Source of the DNA: Rubritepida flocculans DSM 14296
GTDB lineage: Bacteria; Pseudomonadota; Alphaproteobacteria; Acetobacterales; Acetobacteraceae
Length of the DNA stretch: 53,623 nt
Reading direction: 5' to 3'
Assembly (NCBI RefSeq): GCF_000425365.1
Contig: NZ_AUDH01000021.1
Coordinates: 1 to 53,623, forward strand
Made by a program: the position numbers and the translations under genes. Below, one piece after another: positions 36,030 through 45,142 of the stretch (positions are counted from its first letter, which is position 1; every line of letters begins with the position of its first letter). The notes below the pieces were generated by a model, which saw only the letters and a program-made list of their open reading frames with translations, searched no databases and was not told where the DNA came from.

Positions 36030-37912
36030 GCGTGGGCCCTCCCGAGCACGGCGGCGATCTCCTCGAGGATCGCGGGGTCATCGATGGTGGGCGGGACGCT
36101 GTAGGCCTGCCCGTCGGCGATCTTCCGGATGGTCGCGCGCAGGATCTTGCCCGAGCGCGTCTTGGGCAGGCGCGGCACGACCCGCGCGTCCTTGAAGGCG
36201 GCGACGGGCCCGATGCGCTCGCGCACCAGGGCGACGAGCTCGCGCGCCACCTCCGCCTCCTCGCGGTTCACGCCGGCCTTGAGCACGACGAGGCCGACGG
36301 GCACCTGGCCCTTCAGCGCGTCCGCGGCGCCCACCACCGCGCATTCCGCCACGTCGCGGTGGCTGGCCAGCACCTCCTCCATCGCGCCGGTGGAGAGGCG
36401 ATGGCCCGCGACGTTGATGATGTCGTCCGTGCGGCCCATCACCCAGACGAAGCCCTCCTCGTCGATCATCCCGGCGTCCGAGGTGTCGTAATGGCCGGGG
36501 AAGGTGGAGAGATAGGCCTCGCGGTAGCGCGCATCGGCGTTCCACAGCGTGGGCGCGCAGCCGGGCGGGAGCGGCAGCTTCACCACCAGCGCGCCCTCCC
36601 GCCCGCGCGGAAGCTCCTGGCCCGCGGCGTCCAGCACGCGCACCTCGAAGCCGGGCGTGGGCTTGCCGCCCGCGCCGGGGCGCGGCGGGAAGAGGCCGAA
36701 CTCGCGGAAGCCCGCGGTGATGGGCCAGCCCGTCTCGGTCTGCCACCAGTGATCCACCACGGGCTTGCCGAGCTTCTCCGCCGCCCATTCGGCGGTGGGC
36801 GGGTCGCAGCGCTCGCCCGCGAGGTAGAGCGCCTCGAGCTTCGAGAGGTCGTGGCGCGCGAGGTGCCTGCCTTCCGGGTCCTCCTTCTTGATGGCGCGGA
36901 TGGCGGTGGGCGCGGTGAAGAGCAGCTTCACGCCATGCTCCGCGCACACCCGCCAGAAGGCGCCGGGATCGGGCGTGCCGACAGGCTTGCCCTCGTAGAG
37001 GATCGAGGTGCAGCCCGCGAGCAGCGGCGCATAGACGATGTAGGAATGCCCCACCACCCAGCCCACGTCGGAGGCCGCCCAGAACGCTTCGCCCGCCGCC
37101 ATGCCGTAGATCATGGACATGGAGCGATGCAGCGCCACCGCATGCCCGCCATTGTCGCGCAGGATGCCCTTGGGCTTTCCCGTCGTGCCGCTGGTGTAGA
37201 GGATGTAGAGCGGATCGGTGGCCGCCACCTCCACGCAGGGGTGCGGCGCGCCGGCGGCCTCGACCTCGGCGTAGTCCAGGTCGCGGCCGGGGATCATCTC
37301 GCAGCGCGCCTGCTCGCGCTGCAGGATCAGGCAGAAATCCGGCTTGTGCGCGGCCATGCCGATGGCCGCATCCAGCAGCGGCTTGTAGGCGACGATGCGC
37401 CCGGGCTCGAGCCCGCAGCTCGCGCTGATGATCGCCTTGGGCGTGGCGTCCTCGATGCGCGCGGCGAGCTCGGCGGCCGCGAAGCCGCCGAAGACGACGG
37501 AGTGGATCGCCCCCAGCCGCGCGCAGGCCAGCATGGCGATCACCGCCTCGGGCACCATGGGCATGTAGATGATCACGCGCTCGCCCCGGCCGATGCCGCG
37601 CGCGGCCAGCGCGCCCGCGAGCCGCGCCACGCGCCCCTGCAGCGCGGCGTAGCTGATGCGCTCCTTCCGGCCCGTCATCGGGCTGTCGTAGATCAGGGCC
37701 GCCTGCGCGCCCCGGCCCGCGGCCACATGGCGGTCCAGCGCGTTGTGGCAGGTGTTCAGCCTGCCGTCGGGAAACCAGCGGCCGTAGAGGCCGAGCGAGG
37801 GGTCGAAGGCGCGGGAGGGGGGGCAGGCCCAGTCGATCCCCCGGGCGGCCTCGAGCCACCAGCCCTCCGGATCGTTCCGCCAGGCCGCATAGGCCTCCTC
37901 GTAGCGGGACAT
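36026..37912 (-). CDS. prpE: Propionyl-CoA synthetase (acetyl-CoA synthetase-like)
   Basis: A 628-residue AMP-forming synthetase. The N-terminal ACS domain SRYEEAYAAWRNDPEGWW is typical of PrpE. Core motifs are LYILYTSGTTGKPKGI, WWQTETGWPI (acyl pocket, with the Trp-Gln-Thr-Glu signature of short-chain synthetases), DIINVAGHRLSTG and the C-terminal catalytic Lys in PKTRSGKILR. It activates propionate, and often acetate or 3-hydroxypropionate. ATG at 37912 follows GGAAGGAGG. No methylcitrate genes are in the window. Confidence 0.93.
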   Translation of the reverse strand: MSRYEEAYAAWRNDPEGWWLEAARGIDWACPPSRAFDPSLGLYGRWFPDGRLNTCHNALDRHVAAGRGAQAALIYDSPMTGRKERISYAALQGRVARLAGALAARGIGRGERVIIYMPMVPEAVIAMLACARLGAIHSVVFGGFAAAELAARIEDATPKAIISASCGLEPGRIVAYKPLLDAAIGMAAHKPDFCLILQREQARCEMIPGRDLDYAEVEAAGAPHPCVEVAATDPLYILYTSGTTGKPKGILRDNGGHAVALHRSMSMIYGMAAGEAFWAASDVGWVVGHSYIVYAPLLAGCTSILYEGKPVGTPDPGAFWRVCAEHGVKLLFTAPTAIRAIKKEDPEGRHLARHDLSKLEALYLAGERCDPPTAEWAAEKLGKPVVDHWWQTETGWPITAGFREFGLFPPRPGAGGKPTPGFEVRVLDAAGQELPRGREGALVVKLPLPPGCAPTLWNADARYREAYLSTFPGHYDTSDAGMIDEEGFVWVMGRTDDIINVAGHRLSTGAMEEVLASHRDVAECAVVGAADALKGQVPVGLVVLKAGVNREEAEVARELVALVRERIGPVAAFKDARVVPRLPKTRSGKILRATIRKIADGQAYSVPPTIDDPAILEEIAAVLGRAHA

Positions 37913-37997
37913 GACGCGCCCTCCTTCCCTGCCTCTTTGCCGGAAAACTGCGCCCGCGGGCGTTGCTTCGCAAGCGTCGCGGCCGCACCATGGGCGC

Positions 37998-38873
37998 ATG
38001 TTCCGGCGCTTCGCGTCCCTGCCCGGCAATCTGCGGGGCGCCATCCTGATGTCGCTCGGCGCCGTGCTCTTCGCCGTGGAGGCGCTGTTCATCCGCTGGA
38101 TGAGCGAGCGCGGCATCCCCACCACCACCCAGCTCCTCGCCCGCTCCCTGGGACAGCTCGTCTGGGTTCTGCCCCTGATCGCGGCGGGCGGGCTTGCCGT
38201 CTTCCGCACGCGGCGGGCGGGGCTGCACCTGCTGCGCGGGCTCTCCTCGGCCGCCACCTGGGGGCTCTACTTCCTCTCCTTCGCCTTTCTCGACCTCGCC
38301 ACCGCCACGGTGCTCAGCTTCACCAACGTGATGTTCACGACCATGCTGGCGGGGCCGGTGCTGGGCGAGCGGGTGGGGGCGGCGCGCTGGGCAGGCACGC
38401 TGATCGGGCTCGCGGGGGTGGCGGTGATGCTGCGGCCGGGGACGGAGGTGCCGGTGCTCGGCGCGCTGGTCGCCCTCGGCGCGGCGCTGGCCTGGTGCGG
38501 CATCACCCTCACCTCGCGCATGCTCTCGCGCACCGAGCGCACGGAGACGGTGCTGGCCTGGGTGGGCCTCGTCACCTCGCTCTGCGTGCTGCCCTTCGCG
38601 CTCTGGGGCTGGCGGCCCATCGGCGCGGGGGATGCGCTGATCCTGCTCGTCTTCGGCCTGCTCACGCCGGGCATCATCTGGTTCGTCACCGAGGCGCTGC
38701 GCGCGGGCGAGGCGAGCGCGGTGGCGCCCTTCCAGTATCTGCGCCTCGTCGTGATCATGGGCTTCGGCTGGCTGCTCTTCGCCGAAATCCCGGATCTCTG
38801 GGCGCTGGCGGGGGCGGCGATCATCCTGACGGGGGCGGTGATCGTCACCATCGCCGAGGCAAGGCGGCGATGA
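37998..38873 (+). CDS. DMT-superfamily (EamA) transporter
   Basis: A 291-residue inner-membrane protein with about ten helices in two EamA halves: the first from about residue 14 (GAILMSLGAVLFAVEALFI), the second from about 150 (GALVALGAALAWCGITLTSR). Such exporters move metabolites, often amino acids or nucleosides; the substrate cannot be inferred. It is divergent from prpE, and its stop overlaps the ATG of the permease gene (ATGA). ATG at 37998 is preferred; ATG at 37989 adds three residues. Confidence 0.88.
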   Translation: MFRRFASLPGNLRGAILMSLGAVLFAVEALFIRWMSERGIPTTTQLLARSLGQLVWVLPLIAAGGLAVFRTRRAGLHLLRGLSSAATWGLYFLSFAFLDLATATVLSFTNVMFTTMLAGPVLGERVGAARWAGTLIGLAGVAVMLRPGTEVPVLGALVALGAALAWCGITLTSRMLSRTERTETVLAWVGLVTSLCVLPFALWGWRPIGAGDALILLVFGLLTPGIIWFVTEALRAGEASAVAPFQYLRLVVIMGFGWLLFAEIPDLWALAGAAIILTGAVIVTIAEARRR

Positions 38874-40261
38874 CGCTCGCGCTGCAGGCCGCGCCGCTTC
38901 TCGTGCTCCTCGCGCTACTGGCGAGCGGGCGGGCGGGGCCCGTCGCCGCCTGCGGCGTGGCGCTCGCCCTCGCCCTGCCCGCCATCGCGGCCAGCCTGCC
39001 CGCGGGCGCGAGCCTGGCCGGCTTCCTGCCGGGGGCGAGCCTCTCGGCCGCCTGGCTCGCGCTGCAGCCCATGGCCATCGTGGCGGGCGGGCTCGCCTTC
39101 CACGCGGCGGTGGAGCGGCGCGGCGCCGCCGAGGCGCGCCCGCCCAGCCCGGCGCGCGTCTTCGCCGTGAGCCTGCCTCTCGGCTGCTTCCTGGAGAGCG
39201 TCACGGGCTTCGCGGTGGGCGCCGTCTTCGCGCTGGCCGCGCTGCGGGCCATGAAGATCGGCGGCGCGGTGGCGGTGGCGCTCGCGGCGCAGGCGCTGGT
39301 GCTGGTGCCCTGGGGGGGGCTCGGGCCCGGCACGCTGCTGGGCGCGACGCTGGCGGGCGTCTCGCCCCATGCGGCCGCGGCGCTGGCGGCCTGGGCCAGC
39401 GCGGCCTGGCTGCTGCTGCTCGCCCCCGTGCTGTGGTGGCTGCAGGCGCGCGCGGGGCTGGCGGTGCCGCCGCGCGAGAAGGCCGTGCAGGCGCTGATGC
39501 TGCTGGTGCTCGGCCTGCTGCTCATCGCGCTGCACGCCCTCGTGCCCTTCGAGCTGGTGGGCGTGCTGGCGAGCGGCGGCGTCGCGCTCTGGGCGCTCTG
39601 GCGCGCGGACCCGCCGCGCGAGGCGCGCGCCGCGCTGCGCGCCGCCCTGCCCTATCTGCTCCTCACCGCCGCGCTGCTCGCCGCGCGCGCCGTGCCGAAC
39701 CCGCCCGCCTGGCGGCCCTTTCCCGAGCTGCCGGCCTTCCCGCTCACCCATGTCGCGGTCGTGCTCTGGGTGGTGGCGCTCGGCCTGCTGCTCGCCGGCG
39801 GCGAGGCGCGGGCGCGTCTCGCCTCGGCCATGGCGCGGGCGCGCAAGCCGATGGCGGTGCTGTTCCTCTATGTGCTGCTCGGCCGCTGGCTGGCCGAGGG
39901 CGGCGTGGCGCGGGCGCTGGCCGAGGCGATGGTGCAGGGCAAGGGCGAGGTCGCGCTGTTCGCCATGGCGCCCATGGGCTTCCTCGCGGGCTTCGTCACC
40001 GGCTCCAATGTCGGGGCGAATGCGGCGCTGATGCCGGTGCAGGCCGCGCTCGGCCAGGTGCTGGGGCTGCCGCCGCTGCTCGCGCCCGCCATGCACAATT
40101 TCGCCGGGGCGGCGGGGGCGGGGATGAGCGTGGGCGTCACCGCCATGCTCTGCGCCCTGCTGGCCGACGGAACGCGCCCCGCACAGGTGTGGCGGCTGCT
40201 CTGGCCCTCCATGCTGCTCGTCGTGCTGGTGGGCACGGCGGCGCTCTGGCTCATGAGGTGA
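38870..40261 (+). CDS. L-lactate permease-family transporter (LctP/GlcA-like), compact
   Basis: A 463-residue, highly hydrophobic membrane protein with about 12-13 helices. The blocks LGCFLESVTGFAVGAVFAL and GFLAGFVTGSNVGANAALM are hallmarks of the lactate/glycolate permease family, and VPWGGLGPGTLLGATLAG is also typical. Characterised LctP proteins are about 550 residues, so this is a shortened relative and its substrate may differ. It overlaps the DMT gene by four bases and is followed after four bases by the DNA glycosylase gene. Confidence 0.85.
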   Translation: MTLALQAAPLLVLLALLASGRAGPVAACGVALALALPAIAASLPAGASLAGFLPGASLSAAWLALQPMAIVAGGLAFHAAVERRGAAEARPPSPARVFAVSLPLGCFLESVTGFAVGAVFALAALRAMKIGGAVAVALAAQALVLVPWGGLGPGTLLGATLAGVSPHAAAALAAWASAAWLLLLAPVLWWLQARAGLAVPPREKAVQALMLLVLGLLLIALHALVPFELVGVLASGGVALWALWRADPPREARAALRAALPYLLLTAALLAARAVPNPPAWRPFPELPAFPLTHVAVVLWVVALGLLLAGGEARARLASAMARARKPMAVLFLYVLLGRWLAEGGVARALAEAMVQGKGEVALFAMAPMGFLAGFVTGSNVGANAALMPVQAALGQVLGLPPLLAPAMHNFAGAAGAGMSVGVTAMLCALLADGTRPAQVWRLLWPSMLLVVLVGTAALWLMR

Positions 40262-40265
40262 GGCG

Positions 40266-40901
40266 ATGACCGACTGGAGCGCGGCCGAACGCAAGCTCTC
40301 CCGCGCGCCGCGCCTGCGCGGGCTGGTGCGCCGCATCGGGCCCTGCACCCTCGCCCCGCGGCCGCGCGAGCCCTATGAGGCGCTGGTGCGCGCCATCGCG
40401 CATCAGCAGGTGCATGGCCGCGCGGCGGAGGCGATGCTTTCGCGCCTCATCGCGCTGCATCCCGAAGGCGGCTTTCCGCCGCCGCGCCTGCTCGCCGCGC
40501 TGCCCGAGGAGGCGCTGCGCGGCTGCGGCTTCTCCGCCGCCAAATGCGCCGCCATCCGCGACATCGCCGAGGCCAGCGCGGCGGGCCGCGTGCCGAGCCT
40601 CGCCGAGGCCGCCGCCATGGCCGATGAGGCGCTGGTCGAGCGCCTGCTGCCGCTGCGCGGCGTGGGCCGATGGACGGTGGAGATGCTGCTGATCTTCACG
40701 CTCGGCCGGCCCGACGTGCTGCCGGTGGACGATTTCGGCGTGCGCGAGGGCTGGCGCCTGCTCACCGGCGCCGAGGCGCAGCCCCGCCCGCGCGAGCTCG
40801 CCGCGATCGGCGCGGCCTGGCGGCCCTGGCGCAGCGTGGCCGCCTGGTATCTCTGGCGCGCCGCCGATGAGGCGAAGAAGGTGAAGGTGACGGCGGTGTA
40901 G
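40266..40901 (+). CDS. DNA-3-methyladenine glycosylase II (AlkA-like)
   Basis: A 211-residue HhH-GPD base-excision glycosylase that removes alkylated purines. The hairpin-helix-hairpin LPLRGVGRWTVEMLLIFTLG is followed by the Gly/Pro-Asp loop PDVLPVDDFGV, with the catalytic Asp. YEALVRAIAHQQVHGRAAEA is the conserved N-terminal helix pair. It lacks the extra N-terminal domain of E. coli AlkA, as do many short bacterial members. It sits four bases after the permease gene, probably co-transcribed without functional link. Confidence 0.92.
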   Translation: MTDWSAAERKLSRAPRLRGLVRRIGPCTLAPRPREPYEALVRAIAHQQVHGRAAEAMLSRLIALHPEGGFPPPRLLAALPEEALRGCGFSAAKCAAIRDIAEASAAGRVPSLAEAAAMADEALVERLLPLRGVGRWTVEMLLIFTLGRPDVLPVDDFGVREGWRLLTGAEAQPRPRELAAIGAAWRPWRSVAAWYLWRAADEAKKVKVTAV

Positions 40902-40912
40902 CCGCGGCCACG

Positions 40913-41593
40913 TCACGCCCAGGGCGGCCCGCGATCCACCCGCACCACGCGGTTCACGTAGATCCCCGGCGTCACCACCCGCTCGGGGTCGATCTCGCCC
41001 AGTTCGCGGATGTGCTGCACCTGGGCGATGGTGAGGTCGGCGGCCATGGCCATCACCGGATTGAAGTTCCGCCCGGACTGGTTGTAGGTCAGGTTGCCCC
41101 AGCGATCCGCCTCCCACGCCTCGATGAGCGCCACATCGGCCTTGAGCGCGTGCTCCATCACGTATTTGCGGCCGCCGAACTCGCGCTCCTCCTTGCCCTT
41201 GGCCAGCAGCGTGCCCACGCTGGTCGCGGTGTAGAAGGCGGGGATGCCCGCGCCCGCGGCGCGCATGCGCTCGGCCAGCGTGCCCTGGGGGACGATCTCG
41301 AGCTCGATCTTCCCCTCGCGGTAGAGCTCCTCGAACACCACGCTGCCCGCGCTGCGCGGGAAGGAGCAGATGATCTTCCGCACGCGGCCGAGCTCCATAA
41401 GCCGCGCGAGCCCCACGCGCCCCGTCCCGGCATTGTTGGCCACGCAGGTCAGATCCTTCGCCCCCTGCTCGATCAGCGCCTCGATGAGCGCATCGGGCTG
41501 CCCCACGCTGCCGAAGCCGCCGATGAGCACGGTCGAGCCATCCTTCACGCCGGCCAGCGCCTCGGCCAGCGAGGCGACGATCTTGTTGATCAC
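40913..41593 (-). CDS. 3-oxoacid CoA-transferase subunit A (orphan)
   Basis: A 226-residue alpha subunit of the succinyl-CoA:3-ketoacid / acetate CoA-transferase family. The motif LIGGFGSVGQPDALIEAL is the CoA-transferase 1 signature, and NNAGTGRVGLARLMELG, PQGTLAERMRAAGAGIPAFYT and EADRWGNLTYNQSGRNFNP are typical of ScoA/AtoD. The catalytic Glu lies in the B subunit, which normally follows at once; here the convergent DNA glycosylase gene begins 11 bases past the stop. GTG at 41593 has GGGAGGAAAG just upstream. It is on its own or expressed with der. Confidence 0.93.
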   Translation of the reverse strand: MINKIVASLAEALAGVKDGSTVLIGGFGSVGQPDALIEALIEQGAKDLTCVANNAGTGRVGLARLMELGRVRKIICSFPRSAGSVVFEELYREGKIELEIVPQGTLAERMRAAGAGIPAFYTATSVGTLLAKGKEEREFGGRKYVMEHALKADVALIEAWEADRWGNLTYNQSGRNFNPVMAMAADLTIAQVQHIRELGEIDPERVVTPGIYVNRVVRVDRGPPWA

Positions 41594-41668
41594 GCTTTCC
41601 TCCCGGAAGGTCCTGCGGGCGCGGGCGAGTGTGAAACGGCGGGGGCGAATCTCCAAGGGGGCGGCCGC

Positions 41669-43051
41669 CTACTCCTCCTTCTCCGCATAGGGGTTCTCCG
41701 TGCCGCGGAGCTGCAGGCGGATGGGCACGCCCGGCATGTCGAACTCGGCGCGGAATCCGTTGAGCAGGTAGCGCCGGTACTCGAACGGCAGCAGCTCCGC
41801 ACGCGTGCCGAAGATCACCAGCGTGGGCGGGCGCGCCTTGGGCATGGTGACGTAGCGCAGCTTGAGCCGGCGGCCATCCACCAGCGGCGGCGCGTGGCGC
41901 GCCAGCGCCTGCTCGAACCAGCGGTTCAGCGCGCCGGTGCCGATGCGGCGGTTCCAGCGCTCATGGGCGCGGCGCACCGCGGGCATCAGCTTCTCGACGC
42001 CCGCGCCGGTGGCGGCGGACATGGTCACCACCTCCACGCCCTTGAGCTGCGCGAGCGAGCTCTCCAGCGCATCGCCGACGCGCGCGCGGGCGGCCGCGCG
42101 GTCCTCCACCGCGTCCCATTTGTTGAGCGCGATGACGAGGGCGCGGCCCTCGCGCTCCGCCAGCCGCGCGATGCGCAGATCCTGCTCCTCGAGGCCGAGA
42201 GTGGCGTCCAGCACCAGCACCACCACCTCGGCCTCGCGCAGCGCGGCGATGGAGGCGGCCACGCTCATCTCCTCGAGCCGGTCGGCGATGCGCGCGCGCT
42301 TGCGCATGCCCGCCGTGTCCACCACCCGCACCGGGCCCTCCGCGTCGCGGAAATGCGAGGCGATGGCGTCGCGCGTCAGGCCCGGCTCGGGGCCAGTGAT
42401 CATGCGCTCCTCGCCGATCAGCGTGTTCAGCAGCGTGGACTTGCCGGCATTGGGCCGGCCGAGGATGGCGATGCGCAGCGGCTTCTCCGCGCCCTCGGCG
42501 TCCTCTTCCTTCGCCTCGTCGGGCGGGGCGGGGAGGTGCTCGGCGATGGCCTCCATCAGCGTCGCGACGCCCTCGCCATGCTCGGCCGAGACGGCGATGG
42601 GATCGCCCAGGCCAAGCTCATAGGCCTCCATGGCGTTGGCCGCGCCGGCGCGCCCCTCGGCCTTGTTGGCGACCAGGATCACCGGCCGGCGCGCGCGGCG
42701 CAGCCAGTTGGCGAAGGCGCGGTCGGCCGCGGTGAGGCCGCTGCGCGCGTCCACCACGAAGAGGGCGACATCCGCCCTCTCGAGCGCCACCTCGCTGGAG
42801 GCGCGCATGCGGCCGAAGAGCGTGTCGGGCGCGGCCTCCTCGAGCCCGGCCGTGTCCACCAGCAGCACCTCGCGCCCGGCGATGCGGGCCGGGGCTTCCT
42901 TCCGGTCGCGCGTCACGCCCGGCACATCGTCCACGATGGCGATGCGCCGGCCCACCAGGCGGTTGAACAGCGAGGATTTGCCGACATTGGGCCGGCCCAG
43001 TATGGCCACCACCGGCAGGCCGGACGCGGCGGGCGCGTCGCGCTCGCCCAT
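41669..43051 (-). CDS. der: Ribosome biogenesis GTPase Der (EngA)
   Basis: A 460-residue double-GTPase essential for 50S assembly. First G domain: VAILGRPNVGKSSLFNRLVG, DTAGLEE and the NKAEG base-recognition motif. Second: IAILGRPNAGKSTLLNTLIG, DTAGMRKRARI and NKWDAVE. A KH-like domain ends the protein (residues about 355-445). It lies six bases after the bamB-like gene, the classical bamB-der arrangement. Confidence 0.97.
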   Translation of the reverse strand: MGERDAPAASGLPVVAILGRPNVGKSSLFNRLVGRRIAIVDDVPGVTRDRKEAPARIAGREVLLVDTAGLEEAAPDTLFGRMRASSEVALERADVALFVVDARSGLTAADRAFANWLRRARRPVILVANKAEGRAGAANAMEAYELGLGDPIAVSAEHGEGVATLMEAIAEHLPAPPDEAKEEDAEGAEKPLRIAILGRPNAGKSTLLNTLIGEERMITGPEPGLTRDAIASHFRDAEGPVRVVDTAGMRKRARIADRLEEMSVAASIAALREAEVVVLVLDATLGLEEQDLRIARLAEREGRALVIALNKWDAVEDRAAARARVGDALESSLAQLKGVEVVTMSAATGAGVEKLMPAVRRAHERWNRRIGTGALNRWFEQALARHAPPLVDGRRLKLRYVTMPKARPPTLVIFGTRAELLPFEYRRYLLNGFRAEFDMPGVPIRLQLRGTENPYAEKEE

Positions 43052-43057
43052 GCGGGG

Positions 43058-44413
43058 TCAGCCCACGCCGCGCAGGCAGACCACGCTGCCGCTGTCGGTC
43101 AGCACATAGGCGCTGCTGTTGGCGATGGCGGGCTGGATGGTCGCGCCGGCGGGCAGGCGCAGCCGCGAGAGGATTTCGCCCGAGGCCGCGGCGATCTCCA
43201 GCATCTGCCCATGGCTGCCCGTGACCAGCACCCGCCCGCCCGCGACGAGGGGCGGCCCCCAGGCGATGGGGTTGCGCCGGCGCTCCTCGTTCTGGAAGCG
43301 CGGAAGCTGGGTGATCCAGCGCACCCGGCCATCCTCGCGGCCGAGGCAGACCATCTCGGCGTCGCGCGAGAGGGCGAAGAGCCATTCCCCCGCCACGGCG
43401 GGGGTGACGGTGCCGCCGATGTCGCGTTCCCACACCCGGCGGCCGGAGCGGAAGTCGAGGCAGGTGGCCGCACCGCCCATGCCGATGGCGAAGACGCGCC
43501 CGCGGTCGATCACCGGCAGGGCGGTGATGGCGCTGATGTCCGCGATGGAGGCGGCCGCGGCGCGCGAGGCGCCCAGGCTCTCGTTCCACACCACGCGCCC
43601 GTCGGGCACGCGCAGCGCCACGATCTCGCCCGAGGCGAAGCCGGCCACCGCCACCTCGCCCTCCACCGCCGGGCTCGGCTGGCCCACGATGAGCGCCAGC
43701 ACCGGCGTGGCGCGGAACACCCATTGGCGGCTGCCGTCCTCGGTCGAGAAGGCGAGGAGCTGGTTCTCGACGGTGGGGGCCAGGATGCGCCCGCCCGCCA
43801 CGGCGATGCCGCCGCGCGCCGGGGCGGGCATGGGCGCGCGCCACTTGATCGCCCCGGTCGCGGCGTCGAGCGCCATCACCTCCGCGAGCCCGGTGACCGC
43901 ATAGAGCGTGTCGCCCGAGAGGGCGATGGCCCCGCCCATGGCGCCGTCGCGGTCGCGGCGCGGGCGCGTGTCGGTCTGCCAGCGCCGGCCGCCGCGCGCG
44001 GCGTCGAGCGCGGTGATCCAGCCGAAGGCGTCCATCGCATAGACCGTCTCCGGCCCGGCGATGGGCGCGGCCGTGAGGCGCTGGCGATAGCCGGTGCCCG
44101 AGCCGATGGAGGTCCGCCACACCTCGCCCAGCGGGCGCGGCAGGGCGAGATGGCCCGGCGCGTGGTTGGCCGGGCCGCCGGCGAAGGGCCATTCCGTGTT
44201 CACCACCGGCGCGGGCAGGCTGAAGGGCCGCGCGGCGGCCACCTCATCGGCCTCGAGCGCGCGGGTGGCGGCGAGGATCGCCCGGCGCTCGCCCGGCAGC
44301 GGCGTCTTGCTGGTGCCGAGCACCCGGTCGGTCAGGTCGGTCACCGTCTCGCAGCCGGCGAGCAGCCCGGCGGCGCCCAGCAGCGCGGCGCGGCGGGAGA
44401 GGGGGTGGCGCAT
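43058..44413 (-). CDS. bamB: BamB-like PQQ-repeat lipoprotein
   Basis: A 451-residue beta-propeller lipoprotein of the outer-membrane Bam complex. The leader ends in the lipobox LLAGC (Cys about residue 20). Repeats of the PQQ type follow (VYAMDAFGWITALDAARGGRRW, LYAVTGLAEVMALDAATGAIKW and others). It would assist BamA, encoded at 9690. The ATG at 44413 overlaps the stop of the upstream yfgM-like gene, and der follows, so yfgM-bamB-der form one unit. E. coli BamB is shorter (392 residues). Confidence 0.88.
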   Translation of the reverse strand: MRHPLSRRAALLGAAGLLAGCETVTDLTDRVLGTSKTPLPGERRAILAATRALEADEVAAARPFSLPAPVVNTEWPFAGGPANHAPGHLALPRPLGEVWRTSIGSGTGYRQRLTAAPIAGPETVYAMDAFGWITALDAARGGRRWQTDTRPRRDRDGAMGGAIALSGDTLYAVTGLAEVMALDAATGAIKWRAPMPAPARGGIAVAGGRILAPTVENQLLAFSTEDGSRQWVFRATPVLALIVGQPSPAVEGEVAVAGFASGEIVALRVPDGRVVWNESLGASRAAAASIADISAITALPVIDRGRVFAIGMGGAATCLDFRSGRRVWERDIGGTVTPAVAGEWLFALSRDAEMVCLGREDGRVRWITQLPRFQNEERRRNPIAWGPPLVAGGRVLVTGSHGQMLEIAAASGEILSRLRLPAGATIQPAIANSSAYVLTDSGSVVCLRGVG

Positions 44414-45063
44414 CAGCTTCCCAATCCTTGCAGCAGGCGGGTGGCGCGCTCGCGCACCCCCTGGGGTGTCGCCGCATCGGCGAGAAGGGCGTCGAACTGG
44501 CGGCGCGCCTCGGCCGCGTCGTCGCGCTTCAGCGCGGCGAGCGCCAGCACCTCGCGCGCCGAGGCGCGCCAGGGCGCACCCGGGGCGGCGAGCGGGGCGA
44601 GGCGCGCGGCGATCCGGGCCGGATCGCCCGAATCCAGCGCGTGCAGGCCCCACAGAAGCGTGGCGAGGTCGCGGTAGAGCGCCTCCACCCCGGAATCCGC
44701 CGCCAGCGCCTCCCAGGCGGCCAGGGCGGCCTCGGTCTGGCCCGTCTCGGCCAGCAGCGCGGCGGCGCGCAGCCGCGCGAGGGTGCGGTAGCCCGAGGGC
44801 GCCTCGCGCGCGATGGCGGCGAAACGCTCGGCGGCGGCCGAGAGATCGGCCCCCTCGGCGGCGGCGGACTGCGCGGCGGAGAGGAAGGCCTCGGCCGCGG
44901 CGGCGGCCTGGCGGCCCTCCCACCAGCGCCAGCCCTGCCAGCCGCCCACCCCGGCGAGCAGCAGCAGCGCCCCGGCCAGGGCGAGGCCGCCGAAACGCTG
45001 GGCGAGGCGCTTCGCGCGCTCGGCGCGGAGATCCTCCTCCACTTCGTCCATCAGGTCCGGCAC
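44413..45063 (-). CDS. YfgM-like membrane-anchored TPR protein
   Basis: A 216-residue protein with a short cytoplasmic N-terminus (PDLMDEVEEDLRAERAKRL), one membrane helix (about residues 24-44, GGLALAGALLLLAGVGG) and a periplasmic helical repeat region with TPR-like units. This matches YfgM-type ancillary SecYEG / periplasmic chaperone proteins encoded next to bamB. GTG at 45063 is chosen because GGAAGAG lies eight bases upstream; an internal ATG four codons later is possible. The stop overlaps the bamB start. Confidence 0.82.
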   Translation of the reverse strand: MPDLMDEVEEDLRAERAKRLAQRFGGLALAGALLLLAGVGGWQGWRWWEGRQAAAAAEAFLSAAQSAAAEGADLSAAAERFAAIAREAPSGYRTLARLRAAALLAETGQTEAALAAWEALAADSGVEALYRDLATLLWGLHALDSGDPARIAARLAPLAAPGAPWRASAREVLALAALKRDDAAEARRQFDALLADAATPQGVRERATRLLQGLGS

Positions 45064-45142
45064 GGGCGGCGCTCTTCCATGATGGGCGGGGGTATAGCCG
45101 GGGCTTCGCGATGCGTTAAGGCAGGCCGGGGCTGGATGGGGC

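Noticed and set aside
36032-40261. A 1409-codon open plus-strand frame covering prpE antisense, the DMT gene and the permease gene
   Set aside because: Only its last 463 codons (the permease) have family motifs. The rest is antisense or out-of-frame shadow with Arg/His/Gly-rich composition, common at this GC content.
41012-44677. A 1221-codon plus-strand frame opposite the CoA-transferase, der and bamB-like genes
   Set aside because: All three minus-strand genes have clear motifs; the antisense frame is biased in composition and matches nothing.
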